This document shows positions 33,894-48,621 of a stretch of DNA of 64,000 nt, one piece after another. Position numbers and translations under genes: made by a program. Source of the DNA: Taxillus chinensis (Eukaryota > Streptophyta > Magnoliopsida > Santalales > Loranthaceae); contig CM042092.1 of assembly GCA_023512835.1 (NCBI GenBank), forward strand, positions 3,683,293-3,747,292, in the 5' to 3' direction. Position 1 is the stretch's first letter. Each line of letters opens with the position of its first letter. The notes beneath the pieces were generated by a model, which saw nothing but the letters and a program-made list of their open reading frames with translations, was not told the origin of the DNA and ran no database searches.

Positions 33894-35464
33894 TGATCGA
33901 GGGGATTTTTACTACCTTTTTAGGGTCATTTGGATATATTTTCATACTCTTTTGTTTTATTTATTGCCCAATTAAGCTACATTATTACATTTTAATGCCT
34001 TAACTCGAAATAGAAAATTTCTTGGAGTTTTTGTGGTATTTTTGTTATATTTTGAAAGGAATCCAAGAATCAAGGAGGAATTCACCAGATCATCAAAAGG
34101 AAGTTGGAATCCCAAAGACCTAAAGACCACAACGGTTAAATTTCAAGTTGGTCGAGTGAAGGTTGGGTGAAGCCAATTTTTGCATATTTGGAGTCTTAAA
34201 GCCTCAAATTTCGGAATTATAATCTTCAATATGGCAGCTCAATGGTTCCCTTTTGGAAGGAAGTCATTTGGACAATGAATAAGCATAAACTCTTAAGTTA
34301 AAGTGCAATTAAAGATGAAATTCAAATTCAATGAAGACTTTGCATTGAAACATGATCATTTTTAGATTCAAATAAGTGATAAATGATGGAGATTTAATCC
34401 CTTTTCAAATTCAAATTCAAATGAGGAGTTATAAGAGATTAAATGTAGATATTTAGTTAATGGAATTAAGGAGAAATAATGAAAAAATTCAAATTCAAAT
34501 GTCAAATCCAAGCTTTGAAGGCTATAAAGGGGGAATCAAATCATCCATTGCAAATCATTTAATATTCTACCATCTTACATCTATCATTCCACCATAATTT
34601 AGAGTAAATTTGAATAAGGTTTGGGTATCAACTTGAGTTTGAAGGCATTCTACTTGGAAAAGAAGATGTACCTTCAAAATTTTTAGTTAAAATAGGCAAA
34701 CAATTTTTTTTGTATTCTTTTAAATCCATATATTGTAATTCTTTTGTCTTCAAACAAACTATGACAGCTTAAAAACTCTTGATTGGGGTTAGGATAAAGT
34801 TTGATGTAATGAATTAAATTGTAATGTTTTAGTTTAATCTTTTTCACTTTGTGAGTGTTTAAAGTATAAAATGGACTTGACCATTTCATTTTATCATCAA
34901 ATGTATTTATGTGAAGGATTGAAAAATAAAATATAATTACTGGAAAAATCAAGATAATCAAACTAGGGATTACATATTGTGAAAGCTAGTGTAAAACTTA
35001 GGATACCAAGTTAAGAGGGAGTGTAGTGCTAGCTCTAGCTAGACTAAACAACCCGAAACTTAAAGGGTCACCCGTCGCCCATGCTAGGGTGTACACAGAA
35101 TTATATCACTTGAAAAAGGCCAATTCATACATTAGAAGTAGAGTATTAAGCAATGATCGTAAAGAAAAAAAATTATATTGAACTAAGCCATAATCTTTGA
35201 AAAAATACATCAAATGAAATTTTAACTCTAATCTCCTTCATAAATTAAATTTCTCTCTACTTTAAAAAGTGTTTTCTATTTCTTACATTTTTAAAAGCAA
35301 CTTGTTTAAATTTAGCTTTGTGTTTATATCATTCCAATTAAAATTACCTTCTAAACTAGTTTAATATTTACAAATTTTTTATTTTTCCCTTGAATTTGAT
35401 AATCGGACTTAAAATTTACTTTATTACTTGCCGCGATTCGTATAACTTGTGAATTCTCTGACCA
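33894..35464 (+). mobile_element. solo LTR, copy 1 (Ty3-type, 1.57 kb)
   Basis: The element starts TGATCGAGGGGATTT and ends CTCTGACCA, and is flanked by a perfect 5-bp duplication, ATATA, at 33889-33893 and 35465-35469. An inverted homologous copy with a different perfect duplication lies at 43858-45356. Shared internal words include 'GTGTACACAG/CTAGGGTGTACAC', 'GGTCACCCGTC' and 'ACTTGGTATCC' on the respective strands. No pol or primer site lies beside it, so it is a solo LTR. Lineage within Ty3/gypsy is not resolved. Confidence 0.8.
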
Positions 35465-35469
35465 ATATA

Positions 35470-35724
35470 CAAGTAAAATCTTTATCATCTACACAAGATT
35501 AAGTAAAATCTCTATCATCCACATGGGGGCTTAATCTGCACTTTGATTGTGTAAAATTTAAAAACACAACTAATCTTGAAATTTGAGTGGCTATAAGTAA
35601 AATCTTAAAATAAAATCCTTTTAAGACTTGTGTTGAGACTAAAACTTGAAAAGTTAAATTGAAACTAATGACTAACATATTACACTAAAAAGTTTTTTTC
35701 CAGGTTATTCAAATTTAGAGACCT
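35470..35724. other. AT-rich spacer
   Basis: Short intergenic stretch with two copies of an 'AAGTAAAATCTCTATCATC' word near 35471 and 35500. No gene. Confidence 0.4.
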
Positions 35725-35727
35725 TAA

Positions 35728-36119
35728 CGCTGTATTTGGTTGAGTAGAAAACTTTTAGGTGGAAAAAGGATGAAAGAAAAAGGTGAAATTTTTGTTCGAC
35801 TTGTTTGGTTAGGATAAAAAAAACATAAAAAAGATATAAAAAATTATTGTTTATCATTTGAAATAAAAAAAAGAAATAAAAACTATATATAATGACACAA
35901 TATATCATTTTTACCGGAAAGCATTTATAATTTCGTCGAAGCTTAAAAAAGAAACAAGGATATATTTGACAATCAAAGTTTGGACGACCGTTTTTCATAA
36001 AAAATTACGTGCTTTTATGGTAAAAAAAATATAACCGTTCAAAAAATATTTCACGCTTTCCAAACGCAGGAAAAAATAAAGTCCATGCTTACCAAACTCC
36101 ATGTTCACCAAACACACGG
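35728..36119. mobile_element. PIF/Harbinger-like (Tourist) MITE
   Basis: The 392-bp element has ends CGCTGTATTTGGT and, on the other strand, CCGTGTGTTTGGT (10 of 13 matching), and is flanked by TAA at 35725-35727 and 36120-36122. A 3-bp TWA duplication is the PIF/Harbinger hallmark. The interior is AT-rich and non-coding. Confidence 0.7.
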
Positions 36120-36122
36120 TAA

Positions 36123-36394
36123 GTGATCGCTTTGCCTTGGACTGCTCTTGGACAATATTTTACTTAGAGTAATATCATGCGCATGCAATTATGTGGATTC
36201 GTCCATAGTATTATTAATAAATAAAATTTAAGTAGATTTCACTTTTTTATATGATATTGCACGAAAGGAATTCGCTAATTTAAGCATCTAACTTATCCCA
36301 CTTGGTTCAAACAAATCAAATACAATTGACGCCTATTATGTTATAATCGACGCTCTAGATGGTCAGGTATTTTTTTCTTAATATTTATATTTAT

Positions 36395-36433
<39 letters not shown>

Positions 36434-36708
36434 ATTTAAAATACTGAAATTGCTCAATCATTTAAAAATAGTACCTTTTTTTTTTTAAAATGACACATGG
36501 AGCGCGTGTGGCAACAACTATTACAATATAAACCCTCCTATATACTGATTAGTCACAATTACACCGAGTATGGTCATGTAAACAATATGTTACTAGTCTA
36601 CGAACCTCGAACGACACAATTATGAGCGTCCAACCCTCCAAATGCAACTCGTATAGTGCATATATCCCTTTGAATTAAATATTCAGGACGACTCCAACCC
36701 TGCTGCTG
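36123..36708. other. upstream region of the GA2ox-like gene, with (TA)n
   Basis: AT-rich with a (TA)n microsatellite at about 36399-36431 and an A/T-homopolymer near 36477-36488. It leads into the TATA box of the next gene. No confident regulatory sites beyond that. Confidence 0.45.
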
Positions 36709-36718
36709 CTATAAATAG
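36709..36718 (+). promoter_or_regulatory. TATA box of GA2ox-like gene
   Basis: CTATAAATAG lies about 135 bp upstream of the ATG at 36852 and is followed by a CT-repeat leader (36819-36838), a common plant 5' UTR feature. The position fits a core promoter. Confidence 0.7.
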
Positions 36719-36851
36719 GGGGTGACGACCCCAAGCCAGTTGCTCTCGTGCCCTTTGCCCATGCAATATCAAGCTCATCCATCTGTACATCCCTCAACCC
36801 ACTCTTCTTAGCATTCATTCTCTCTCTCTCTCTCTCTCGTGTTAATTAAAC

Positions 36852-38628
<1,777 letters not shown>

Positions 38629-39802
38629 CAGCCTCATAATCGTTTTGCTATTAATAGGAAAATAATTGTGATCAGGTGGTACTCTGAGCCTCTCTTTTTC
38701 CCCTTCCCTCTTGCTTTGCTTCTTTCTTCAGAACTTAATGTAATCACCTTTCTCTTGTTGTCATGTAAATCATCATAGTGGCCATTTTGGAATCTTAATT
38801 TGTTGAACTTTCTATCACGTGTTTTAAAAAAAAATTGAAATGCCATTGTTGCCCCTCGGTTGGATACATTGCTCAGCCTCATTTTATTGAGGTCAAGTGT
38901 GTTCACCTCCAACCGGTTATGAGACTCACCCAGCATTTACTGTTTTGATGGGCAAAATTGTTTCAGATTCAATTTTTAGTCATTGATTTGTATTTTTTGA
39001 AGCAAATTTTACTTAGATCTAGTTTTTAATTTTAAAATTTAATTGTGTGTTGTGGTTTTTTAACTGTAGAAACTAAGGTATGCCTATTCTAACATAATGA
39101 CATCAACCGGTGAGTCACTTCAAGTTCAAGATAATAACATCACTCCAATGACAACGAAAAAAAAATAAAGAAAATGAAAGTTTTAAAATATAAAAGATTA
39201 AAAAGTATTGAAATAAAAAAAATCATAAATAAAAAATATTCTTAGTAAAAAATAAAAAACAAAAAGGTAAGAATTATTAAAACAACGATAAAAAAACAAA
39301 AAAATACTATAGTAAAATTACTAAAATAAACATATGACAAATCAAGAATCGAAACTTGAACATTTTGAAAATATAAGAAAAGCAAAAAACAAATAGTAAC
39401 ATAATAAATAAATAAATAAATATTCAAACGAGAGTTTTATGGATAAATGAATTAAAATTATGATAAACTATACCCCTATTCATTATCATTTTTATTTTTA
39501 TTATCGGAAGATTAATTAAGAGGCCATGATAATGATATTATTTAACTCAATTACAAGTAGAGCTTTTAAAATAAAATTTGATAGACGGGACAACAACTAT
39601 GTAATTGATGTGATTTTTTAACCAATAAATGATTAAATCTAAATATTATGCCAGCTAAGAGGATTTTCAATGGCTTTCCGTAAATTTTAAACTAGAAATT
39701 TAGCTTAACATCCAAGATTTTCTATTTTAGCTTATCACATTAACATTCTATTTCATTTAAATATTCAATACTTATTTATTTTTTATTATTTCCTCTAGAA
39801 AG

Positions 39803-39805
<3 letters not shown>
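38629..39805. other. intergenic, AT-rich
   Basis: The GA2ox-like 3' flank, then A-rich low-complexity sequence. No gene is recognised. Confidence 0.45.
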
Positions 39806-39843
<38 letters not shown>

Positions 39844-39972
39844 TAATGTTACATATCACGTAAACGTGACGATATGACAATATAACAGATAAACAGATTA
39901 TTAAAAAAAAATAATAATGATTATTCATATCAATGATAACTTTGCGGTGATGCCCCAAGTTAGTGGCACATA

Positions 39973-40042
<70 letters not shown>
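39806..40042. repeat. (TA)n and (CA)n microsatellites
   Basis: (TA)n at about 39806-39839, (CA)n at about 39974-40016 and an adjoining (TA)n at about 40017-40041. Open frames over these are repeat artefacts. Confidence 0.9.
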
Positions 40043-40722
40043 TAAAGTAAGGGAAAAAGGAGTAGGGGAGAATAGAAATTAAAAAAAAAACATAAATAAC
40101 AAATAAATGGTGCAAGGCATAAATGCCATGCAATTGGAGCAAAAAATTATTTCAACTCTCACCAGAAACATATCCATTGAGAGTCCCTTTTTGTGATTTA
40201 GGCAATATTTGAGTTTATTTTTAGTTTTAGTATTTCCATTGAGATTTTTTTAATAGCTACACTAAGTATGCTAACCAACAAGATATTATTATATTTATTA
40301 TGGTCACAGACACAGACACCGAGTAAACATTAAACTATAAGGATTAGAGGAACACTCACCTTGATCTTTCCAATGTGCTTACTGCTTATGTAACATCTCT
40401 ATTTCTTTTTATGAATAATATTTCATCGTATTTTTATATGTTATGATTACATATATTGCTTGACTAGTCTCATAGGTTGGGGCAGAAGCATTTATGAGCC
40501 ATGTGTCAATAATAAATCTGTAATATCACATTTATTACAGATTTAAATATGTAATATCACATTTATGAGGATTAGATTTATTATTGATTTAAATCTGTAA
40601 TAAATCTGTAATATCACATTTATTACATGTGGCATTTATGAAACATGTGTCAATAATAAATATGTAACTTCATAGAGCAATCTAATCCTATTATCGTGGA
40701 ATCTTATTTGTTGAATCCATTA
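40043..40722. other. intergenic with a local repeated motif
   Basis: No gene. At about 40490-40675 the words 'CATTTATGARMCATGTGTCAATAATAAAT' and 'TCTGTAATATCACATTTATTAC' recur two or three times, partly as inverted copies, forming a small local duplication next to the MITE that follows. Confidence 0.5.
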
Positions 40723-40730
40723 GTTGTGTG

Positions 40731-41264
40731 CATAGTTATTAAAATCGGACTGAATCTCAACCTGGTTAAGACACCGTGTGATCTGGTCACTGGTGGTTAA
40801 ATCATAGTCATTGATCGAACCAGTCATATAATTAATAAATATATATTAATAAAAATAAATATTTTAAACTAACACATTCAAATTATGCTTTTAATATAAC
40901 ACTATTTACTTTTAATATGTATTTCTAACATAAATTCTTAATAAATTTAAAAGTTTAGTGACATAAATTCATAGTAAAAAAAATTTGAATAAAGTTTGAA
41001 AGTATATTGAAGCGAAATGTTAATATTAGCAATTAATTTTAAATTAAAATTATATTATAAAATAAATTAAATAATATTTTATAGTTTTTTTTTAAATCGT
41101 CCAGTTTTGTAAAACCTGGCCGAGTCAACTGATCACAAAAAATCAGCCGAGTTAGCCGGGTTTCTTGGTTTTTTTGCAAAACGATCCGATTGAAAAATCG
41201 GACGGGTTAAATGCCAGGTCACGATTCACGGTTTGACCGGTCCAGTCTGGTTCTAATAACTATG
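40731..41264 (+). mobile_element. hAT-type MITE, copy 2
   Basis: The 534-bp element begins CATAGTTATTAAAATCGG and ends GGTTCTAATAACTATG, with a perfect 8-bp target duplication GTTGTGTG at 40723-40730 and 41265-41272. It matches the element at 342-885 along its whole length and in the same orientation. Two copies with different perfect duplications show that the family transposed independently into both sites. Confidence 0.88.
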
Positions 41265-41272
41265 GTTGTGTG

Positions 41273-43852
41273 TATGTAGCTTTAGTGTTTTGACAATAAC
41301 CTTAATTATTAACTTTGGTGTTGTGCCTTTAGGGAAAAAAATGGCATTTGAGGAGCAAAGCATCTGTAAGTCTTTGGAAGGTCATTGTTATCTTCTTGAG
41401 AGCTTCACTTTCTTTCATAAAGAGCTTTGAACTTTTTTTCTTTTTCTTTTATAATAAATTTTCTAAATTTCCTCTTGATAAAAGCTATTTGAGGAAACAA
41501 AATTGTAGCCTTTACTTTTTTCATCTTTGTCATCACGGGATTCGCCCAGGGGGAAATTAGCTTTCGGGGATATAGTTTCCTCAACCTTCATTTGAAGGAT
41601 GATGAAAAAACACAGTCGTCATAACTATTTTTGGAGTGTAGTTGGTCACCTAAACAATTATCTATGTCGATGAAGCGGCCGAGAGTTCATTACGTGTGGG
41701 AAAGGATTAGCGCCCCACAAAGCCCGTTAGTTACTTATCTTAAGAGTTGGAAATTTCTGGCTTATATCGTTCATCTAAATCTAATCGGTTAATGTTAATT
41801 TCCCCGACTTAAAAGTTTTATTTTTTTTATTTCTCTAAGTTATTTGTTGAAGCAAAAGTTAAATTAGTTTACCCTAAGTCTCTTTGATACATCATAATGG
41901 TTTTGATTTTTTTCTAAGTTTTTTATTGAAGTTGAAGACTAAGTCTAATTTACCTAAAAGTCTAAAGGGATTCTAGAGTTTGAGTCAAAAAAATTTATTA
42001 CATGTAAAATAAAGTCTAATTTTTTTAGAAAACAAAACCTAAGAGATTACCTTAATCGCAAAAGAGAATTTTAAAGGACAAGCCTTAGTAATGAAATTTA
42101 AAAAAAGAAAACAACTTAAGATTTTTCTTTGAAAAACGTTTTCCTTTTTGGGTTTAAAAAAAAAACTTTTTTTCTTTTTTTTTCTTTTTTGGAAAACATT
42201 TGAATTTTTTTTGACTTTTGAAAAAGAAATTCTATAAAGAAAAAGAAAGCCCCCTTTTTATAAACATCTTGCATTCTCCCCTTTTTAAAAGCACATTTTT
42301 TGAAGTATTTTGGAATTTGTTTTTTTGAGTGAATAATGAAAATTAAAATGCAAACATGAAAAGTAAATGTATTGTGTGTAATTATAATATCCACAAGTAA
42401 ATAAAAACTCACATTCCTTTTTTGTTTCACTCCTTTTTTCTTTTTCTTTTTTCACTTATCCTTGTTTATAAATTACAAATGATTGGGCCAAGTGCCCATG
42501 ATTACATAATCATTAGGAGCTCAAAACTAACACCAACCCTAGGGCTAATAAAATAAAATAAATGAAATACAAGCAAGAGCAAAAGTAATGGCATTACACA
42601 GCTTGACTTTATACAAAAACATAACTTAGCATACCCTGTACAAAACATAGAATCAAAGAAGATATGAGGGAGAGAGGAAACATTAAAACAAAAAAAATAG
42701 TGAAAACATTGGAAAAATATAAAGCGGAAGGAGGTGAAAAAATATGCATAGAATAATGAAGATTCAGTGAAAATCAGTAAACGAATAATGATTTATAGAC
42801 ATTCAAACGTTGATGGAAAACAAGGGATGATTTTTAGAAAAAAAAATATGACATTTGCTTAGAAAACCAAAACTCAAGGGTGTGCAACCAAGATAGGACC
42901 AAATCGAAACCAAATGAAAATATTCAAAATCAAATCCAAAACGTAGTTGGAGCAGGTATAAAAAACCCATATTCACAGAGATAATAAAAAGGGCGATCAT
43001 CCTACTTCATCTAGTTATCTAGTTATGCACACGTAAAAATAGTCGGCCACCAAGACATACACCAACAGGAATTGAGGAGAATAACTAGTCACTACAACTA
43101 AACCAATTATAGCATAAACAAATTGATACACGCTTACTAAACTCACGACAAAAGCAAACCAACAACAAAAAACAGGGGCAACAAAAAAAATTTAAAAAAT
43201 GAGCAGATCTGATTTCAACCAAGAATAACAATGACATAATCATTAGCAAAAACCAAATTAGAATAATCAAAGAAAGCAATAAAAGGAAAGAAAAAGAAAG
43301 GAAAACCAAAGACGCATGGATCAAGACAAGTCTCCAAAGTTATAAACCCCAAACTCCAGGTGAGTGCGTTAGAGGTGAGCCCGAACTAGAGTGCCTCTTT
43401 TGTCCTCTTTGAACCATGGCTGGCCACCTTGCACCATTGAGACTACCTTGAGATTTCCCTTATACCTTATACTATTCTTCTTCAGTTGTAGGCATCCGTG
43501 TAGGGGGAGGCTATTTTTTATATTTGTTGGGCTATGGTGGAAACGGTTGATGAAGGCAATGAACCAACATGGTAACCTATGGTTTGGATTTAAGGACAAA
43601 GAGACTCACGGTGGCCGGTGGTATGAATTCCGGCCAGGGGAGAGGGGGGGCTCGGTTGAAGGAAGAGATGACGAGGGGATTGGAGTATGTATTTTTGTTT
43701 TTGGTTTGTGCGAGTGAGAGAGCCCACCTGATTAATTGAGAGGGAAGAGGGGTCTATATAGAGAGGAGCTAGGGTTTAGGGAGACTTGAGGGTGGCGGCT
43801 ATGGTGGTCGATGGAACTGGTGTACCATGATGAGAACCCGGTTTGGCCATGG
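41273..43852. other. intergenic, low-complexity, no gene
   Basis: A and T homopolymer-rich sequence with no recognised domain. Several open frames (41348, 42116 minus, 43085 minus, 43391) are short and lack family features. The stretch 42430-43850 reads like LTR or leader sequence on the minus strand but no partner is identified. Confidence 0.35.
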
Positions 43853-43857
43853 TTTGG

Positions 43858-45356
43858 TGATCGACAATTTGCAAGTGTACAAATCGTGATAAGTAATAAA
43901 GTGGATTTTTAAGTCCTGGATGTAGAATTTGGAAATTTTAACTAGCTTATAAAGAGATTTTTGGTTGAAAATATATAAAAAACAGAATTGAATTTAAATA
44001 CTTTGATTTTTGAAAATATGTGAGAGATGGAAATGTTGTTTGAGTAGAGATAAATTCAATTGATAAAGGTGATTGGAGTTAAGATTTTATTTGATGTATT
44101 TTTCCCAAGATTATGCCTTAGTTCAATCTAATTCTTTCCTTGTGACAATATCTAATACCCAACCTCTAATGCATGAATTAGCCTTTTTCAAGTGCCATAA
44201 TTCGTGTGTTAATTCGTGTGTACACCCTAGCATGGGGACGGGTGACCCTTTAAGATTTGGGTTGTTTAGTCTAGAGCTAGCACCACACCCACTCTTAACT
44301 TGGTATCCTAGGTTTTACACTGGCTTTGCAAATTATGTAACCCCCTAGTTTGATTATCTTGCTTTTTCCAGGTAGGTTGCCTTCAAGCTCCAAGAGATGC
44401 CCCAAACCTTATTCTTTCTCTCTCTCTCTACTCCAAGTGAGGAATGAAATGGAAGAGAATTGTTGAATATTGGATGATTACAAATGAAGGATCTAGTCCC
44501 TTTTATAGCCTCCCAAGGCTATATTTGAATTTTTGAATTTGAATTCCCTATTATTTTTCATAATTTCTCGAAATAATTAGCCCATACTAACTCTCATGTA
44601 ACTCCCTATTTTTGAATTTGAAAATAATATAAATCCCCTCTTAATCATCATAAAAGACCTTAATCCAAATACAAAGCACCCATTTAAATTCAAATTTCTT
44701 CAATTAATTCTTCTTTGACCTGAGTGTTTGGTGCTTGTCCTTTGCTCAAATGACTTTGGTCCAGAAGGGAAAGAGTGAACTGCAAAAATAAGAAGTCTAT
44801 CACGGAATTTGAGCTTGGTAGGGTGAAGAAATCTTCACCGACCACATTATAGCGTCTCCAAACTTCACCCGACTAGAAGAGAGTTATGTTCCATGAATCT
44901 CTGCGAGTCCCGCGGTGCAAAATAAGCTTCACCCGACCTGGTCGGGTGAACGGTCCTTCACTCGACCACCTACAAACATTCTCGATTTCACCCGACTAGA
45001 AGGAGAAAATCATCGGTGTGTCTTTGCGAAGCCATATATGAAGTATGGGCTTCACCCGACTGTTCGGGCGAAGGGTCCTTCACCCGACCTTCGCCCGACC
45101 AACTTGAGAATTGGGCGTCGTGATCTTCGGTCCTTGGGATTCTTTCTTCCTTCGTGGATTAGGTGAATTCTTCTTTGATTGTTGGATTCTTTGCTAGAAA
45201 TATAGCCAAAAATACACAAAAACTACAAGAAATCCTTCTTTTCGGGTTAGGCCATGAAAATATGAAAATGTAGCACAAATGGGCAATAAATGAATCAAAA
45301 GAGTATGAAAATGTACCCAAAATGACCTAAAAAATAGGTATAAATCCCCCCGATCA
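43858..45356 (-). mobile_element. solo LTR, copy 2 (inverted relative to copy 1)
   Basis: The element has ends TGATCGACAATTTG and CCCCCCGATCA on the plus strand and a perfect 5-bp duplication TTTGG at 43853-43857 and 45357-45361. Reverse-complemented, it aligns along its length with 33894-35464. It carries more of a 'CTTCACCCGAC' array (about 44810-45110), including the palindrome TTCACCCGACC-TGGTCGGGTGAA near 44930-44952. There is no internal retroelement body, so it is a solo LTR. Confidence 0.8.
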
Positions 45357-45361
45357 TTTGG

Positions 45362-46423
45362 CTTTGGGTTTGGTTCGTTCGACAAAGAGAAGAAGGTATG
45401 GGTGAGGTGTGGGCTGGCATGGAGGAGGTTGGCTGGGCTGTGGTGGTCCTCCGGGCATGGTGGCCAGATATGGGGAAGAAGACGACCGTGTTGAGAGAGA
45501 GAATGAGGAAGACGACATTAGAAAGGGTGAGGTGTGTAGTTTGTGGTGAAGGTTTTTGTTGACCTGCCTAATGCCTATAGGTTCTTGAAAAGAAAAATAA
45601 ATCACAATAGGAGAGGTGAGAAACCAGGCTCAGTAGGGATCAAGTCTCCTAACCCATCCTATGCTCCTAGTATCTACATGATAAGTGTGCATATGTAGTG
45701 TCATGGCAACAATACACAAGTAGTCTATAATCAGCAGTTTAACTTATGGTACACATAATCTAAACAACACATAAGCAAGCCACACAAGCAAACACAACCA
45801 TAGTCACACAGGCTACTACAACCGCAACCACACAAGCTACCACAATCATAGCCACACAACTTATCACAATCAACCCACACGATGCTACCATAATCACATC
45901 CATATAACAATAATACATATCCACTCATAACGTGAACACACCATAGAGCATGCATTACGATACATTATATAATTCCCCAACTAATACACCCAACACATAC
46001 ATATCATACAGTCCCCATTTACAAGCTATGTACTTTTCCTACGAAATCATATCGCGCAACTAACACGAATAACGCGGACATGAGACGAATAAAAAACGGA
46101 CAACCTAATGGCCTCCAAATCAACTCCCACGAAATAGCCCCTCAATCCCCACTAACCATGGACTCATCGACACCCATAAATATAACGCACCAATAAAGGC
46201 CAACATTCATATAAGAGATCATACTTATATGAATTTATATAAATATATATATATACATATATCATCTACCTCAAGACCTAACTCTAGAATAGGTTCAAGA
46301 GAGTACGAAACCTTACTTCGAATTCGGTTGTGTTAGAGTTTGAAATCGAAAAAATACTCTTTGCTCCTTTGCATTAGATGTATACCTCCCACACGAGTGC
46401 AATAGCCACAATCGAGAAGAAGG

Positions 46424-46471
<48 letters not shown>

Positions 46472-47644
46472 GGATTCGAAACAAAAAAACCCAGAAAAAC
46501 TTAAAATCGTAAAACAAGACATATATCGAAAATACAATCGTCGTGGGTCGACGTCAACCAAAAATACTCCTGGATCAACCATATCAATCACCTTTTCTCA
46601 CATCGACTAGACACCTACGTCGACCAATTTCTATATCGAACATGGTCGATCTGCAACTGGGTCGACCACATCAACCATATTCCATGTCGACCAACACACA
46701 TGGAGTGAGACACCCACCGAGTGCCGCGCCTCGGACTCCCGCTAACCATTTGGACAGGAGTCCTTACTCATACACACAAATGACTAACTTCTCAAATCCC
46801 TAAATACGGGTCATTATACACCACAACACTCTAACCAACCTGCCATAATGGACACGTTGGCCACATGACCCCTCATCGGCCACAGTGGACACCAACTGGC
46901 CGCAATCGATTTCATCAAAAACCTTATACTCTTTGTAAGTTGCAACCAACTCAAACCAGTCATGACTTATTTACCTAGTTTACACCCATTCTCTATTGGC
47001 CGTGACTGATCACGTCAACGCCACCCAAAACACCTTGTTGGTCGCGACCGACCAAGAACGATCGCGACCGGCCTTCGATGAACTCCATTTTTACGCTCTT
47101 TGAAACTCCAAATTTTTGGAATCTCATGCCCTAGAATCACCAAAAATAGTCCCCAAACACTTCCTAATAGGTTCTAGGTAAACTACCATAACGCAAAATG
47201 CATTAAAAGCACATAATATGCAACCAACATGTATATGAGTCATTTCACCTATATACATCCAATTTATGAAAATCGAGAGTTTAATCATTACCAAAGGCTA
47301 AGGAAAAGATAAAAGAAAGTCTAAAACACGAATCCTTACCTTAATTTATATTGATTTGAGTCTGAATCGTCTAATTGCCACTTTTCCATTTTCTTTCTCT
47401 CTCATTTTCTCCTCTTTTTCTCTCTCTAGAAAGGAAGAACAAAATTCAATTTGAAGATTATGGTTCTTCCCTTTCCTTTTATACTTTTTGCTTAAAAATA
47501 CTAAAAAATAATAAAAATAGCTTTCAAGGCTCCAACTCTAAATTGGACCCGCTCACTTTCAAAATGTTACGTTTGACAAATACATCATTGTACTAATATT
47601 AGTTTTTCTAACTAAACATCTCATTACATGACTATCTCGAGAAT
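45362..47644 (-). other. LTR-like sequence, minus strand, no gene
   Basis: No protein domain is seen. Read on the minus strand, 'TGTATAATGACCCGTATTTAG' (from about 46817) looks like the start of a Ty3-type LTR, and 'AAGGTTTCG'/'AAGTAAGG' words occur near 46305. Repeated 'GTCGACC' words lie at about 46540-46700 and a (CT)n run at 46425-46466. Ends and a primer site could not be located, so the element is not defined. Confidence 0.4.
46425..46466. repeat. (CT)n microsatellite
   Basis: An uninterrupted CT dinucleotide run of about 21 units. Confidence 0.95.
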
Positions 47645-48330
47645 CTTAAACTCGACCTTAAGGTCGATTCCTCCTATCATTCCTTTTGTTTGTGGTGAAA
47701 TTTGTCTACCAGTGGATGAAATTCCTAAGCCCAATTGTTAGCTCGTGATGAAATACTTGTTATTCTCAAACAAAATTAAAAGCTCAACATTGCATGACAC
47801 AAGCCCCTAACTCTCATTGCCAAGCAATTGAGTTCAACGTTGCTGAATTAGTGTTCTTTCGCTTGCAACCTTATCAATAGTACACCCTTGTTCGACGTGT
47901 CAACCAAAAATTATCACCATAATTTTTTGGCCCTTACAAGGTTATCAGAAAAATTGGCCCAATGGCATATGAGCTCGCCCTCCTGCCAGGTACTTAAATT
48001 CACCTTGTTTTTCATGTTTCTCACCTACACCAGGCAATGGGGCCTCTAGTAGTTGTTTCAACGGTCCCTCCACCTATTGGGGACTCCTTCGAATTCCTCG
48101 TGACCCCTGCAGAAATTCTATCACATCGTTGGATAAAATGTGGTACTTCCTCTCAGGTGGAAATTTTGGTTAAATGGAATGATTGCGCAAACAAAGAAGC
48201 TAGTTGGGAAGACTAGGATCTGCTCAAACAACAATTTCCGGATTTTCGAATTGATGACAAATCGAATTTTGCAGGAGGTTGCAGTGATACAAAGCCAATT
48301 ATAACGTATAAAAGGAAGAAGAAACACACG
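47645..48330 (+). pseudogene. chromovirus integrase C-terminus and chromodomain relic
   Basis: Frame fragments read as the end of a Ty3/gypsy pol. They show 'VFFRLQPYQ'-like and 'GPYKVIRKIGPMAYELALLPG'-like stretches across a frame change near 47940, then 'HLVFHVSHL', and a chromodomain with 'VEILVKWNDCANKEASWED' (about 48158-48215), followed by 'LLKQQFPDF'. Stops and shifts interrupt it. The spacing of the 'LVKW...SWED...LLKQQFPDF' block fits Reina/Galadriel-type chromoviruses rather than the Tekay-like element at 11120. Upstream pol is missing. Confidence 0.75.
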
Positions 48331-48348
48331 TAGGAGCTAGACAGGAAC

Positions 48349-48621
48349 GATGACGATCAACAGCGATTAATTAATTAATTATTCTAATTTGTATTAAACA
48401 ATTATTATAATATGCAATTACAAGTAGTTATGCAATTATTAGATAGTTATTGTAATGCAGTTATACAGTCATTATACGATTACTGTAAAAAAGGCAATTA
48501 TAGACTAGGCCTATTTAATTATCTACCCCGAGCCTGTATAAAGGCAGAAAATAATATATGAATAAATTGGAGAGTTCTCTTTCCTCTTACTAGATCCCGA
48601 TTTGAGTGGTTTATCTCAACA
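48349..48621 (+). mobile_element. probable 3' LTR of the chromovirus relic
   Basis: The segment after the chromodomain begins TGACGATCAACAGCG, contains a TATA-like and poly(A)-like region ('CCTGTATAAAGGCAG', 'AATAATATATGAATAAA') and ends TTTATCTCAACA. A compact ~270-bp size is usual for the Reina-type LTR. No 5' LTR remains in the window, so boundaries are inferred. Confidence 0.5.

Noticed and set aside
39803..40142. ORFs made of Cys-Val and Ile-Tyr repeats
   Set aside because: Direct translations of (CA)n and (TA)n microsatellites.
43391..43717. 108-codon plus-strand ORF with overlapping minus ORF
   Set aside because: No domain and no codon-level evidence; the region reads like LTR-type sequence.
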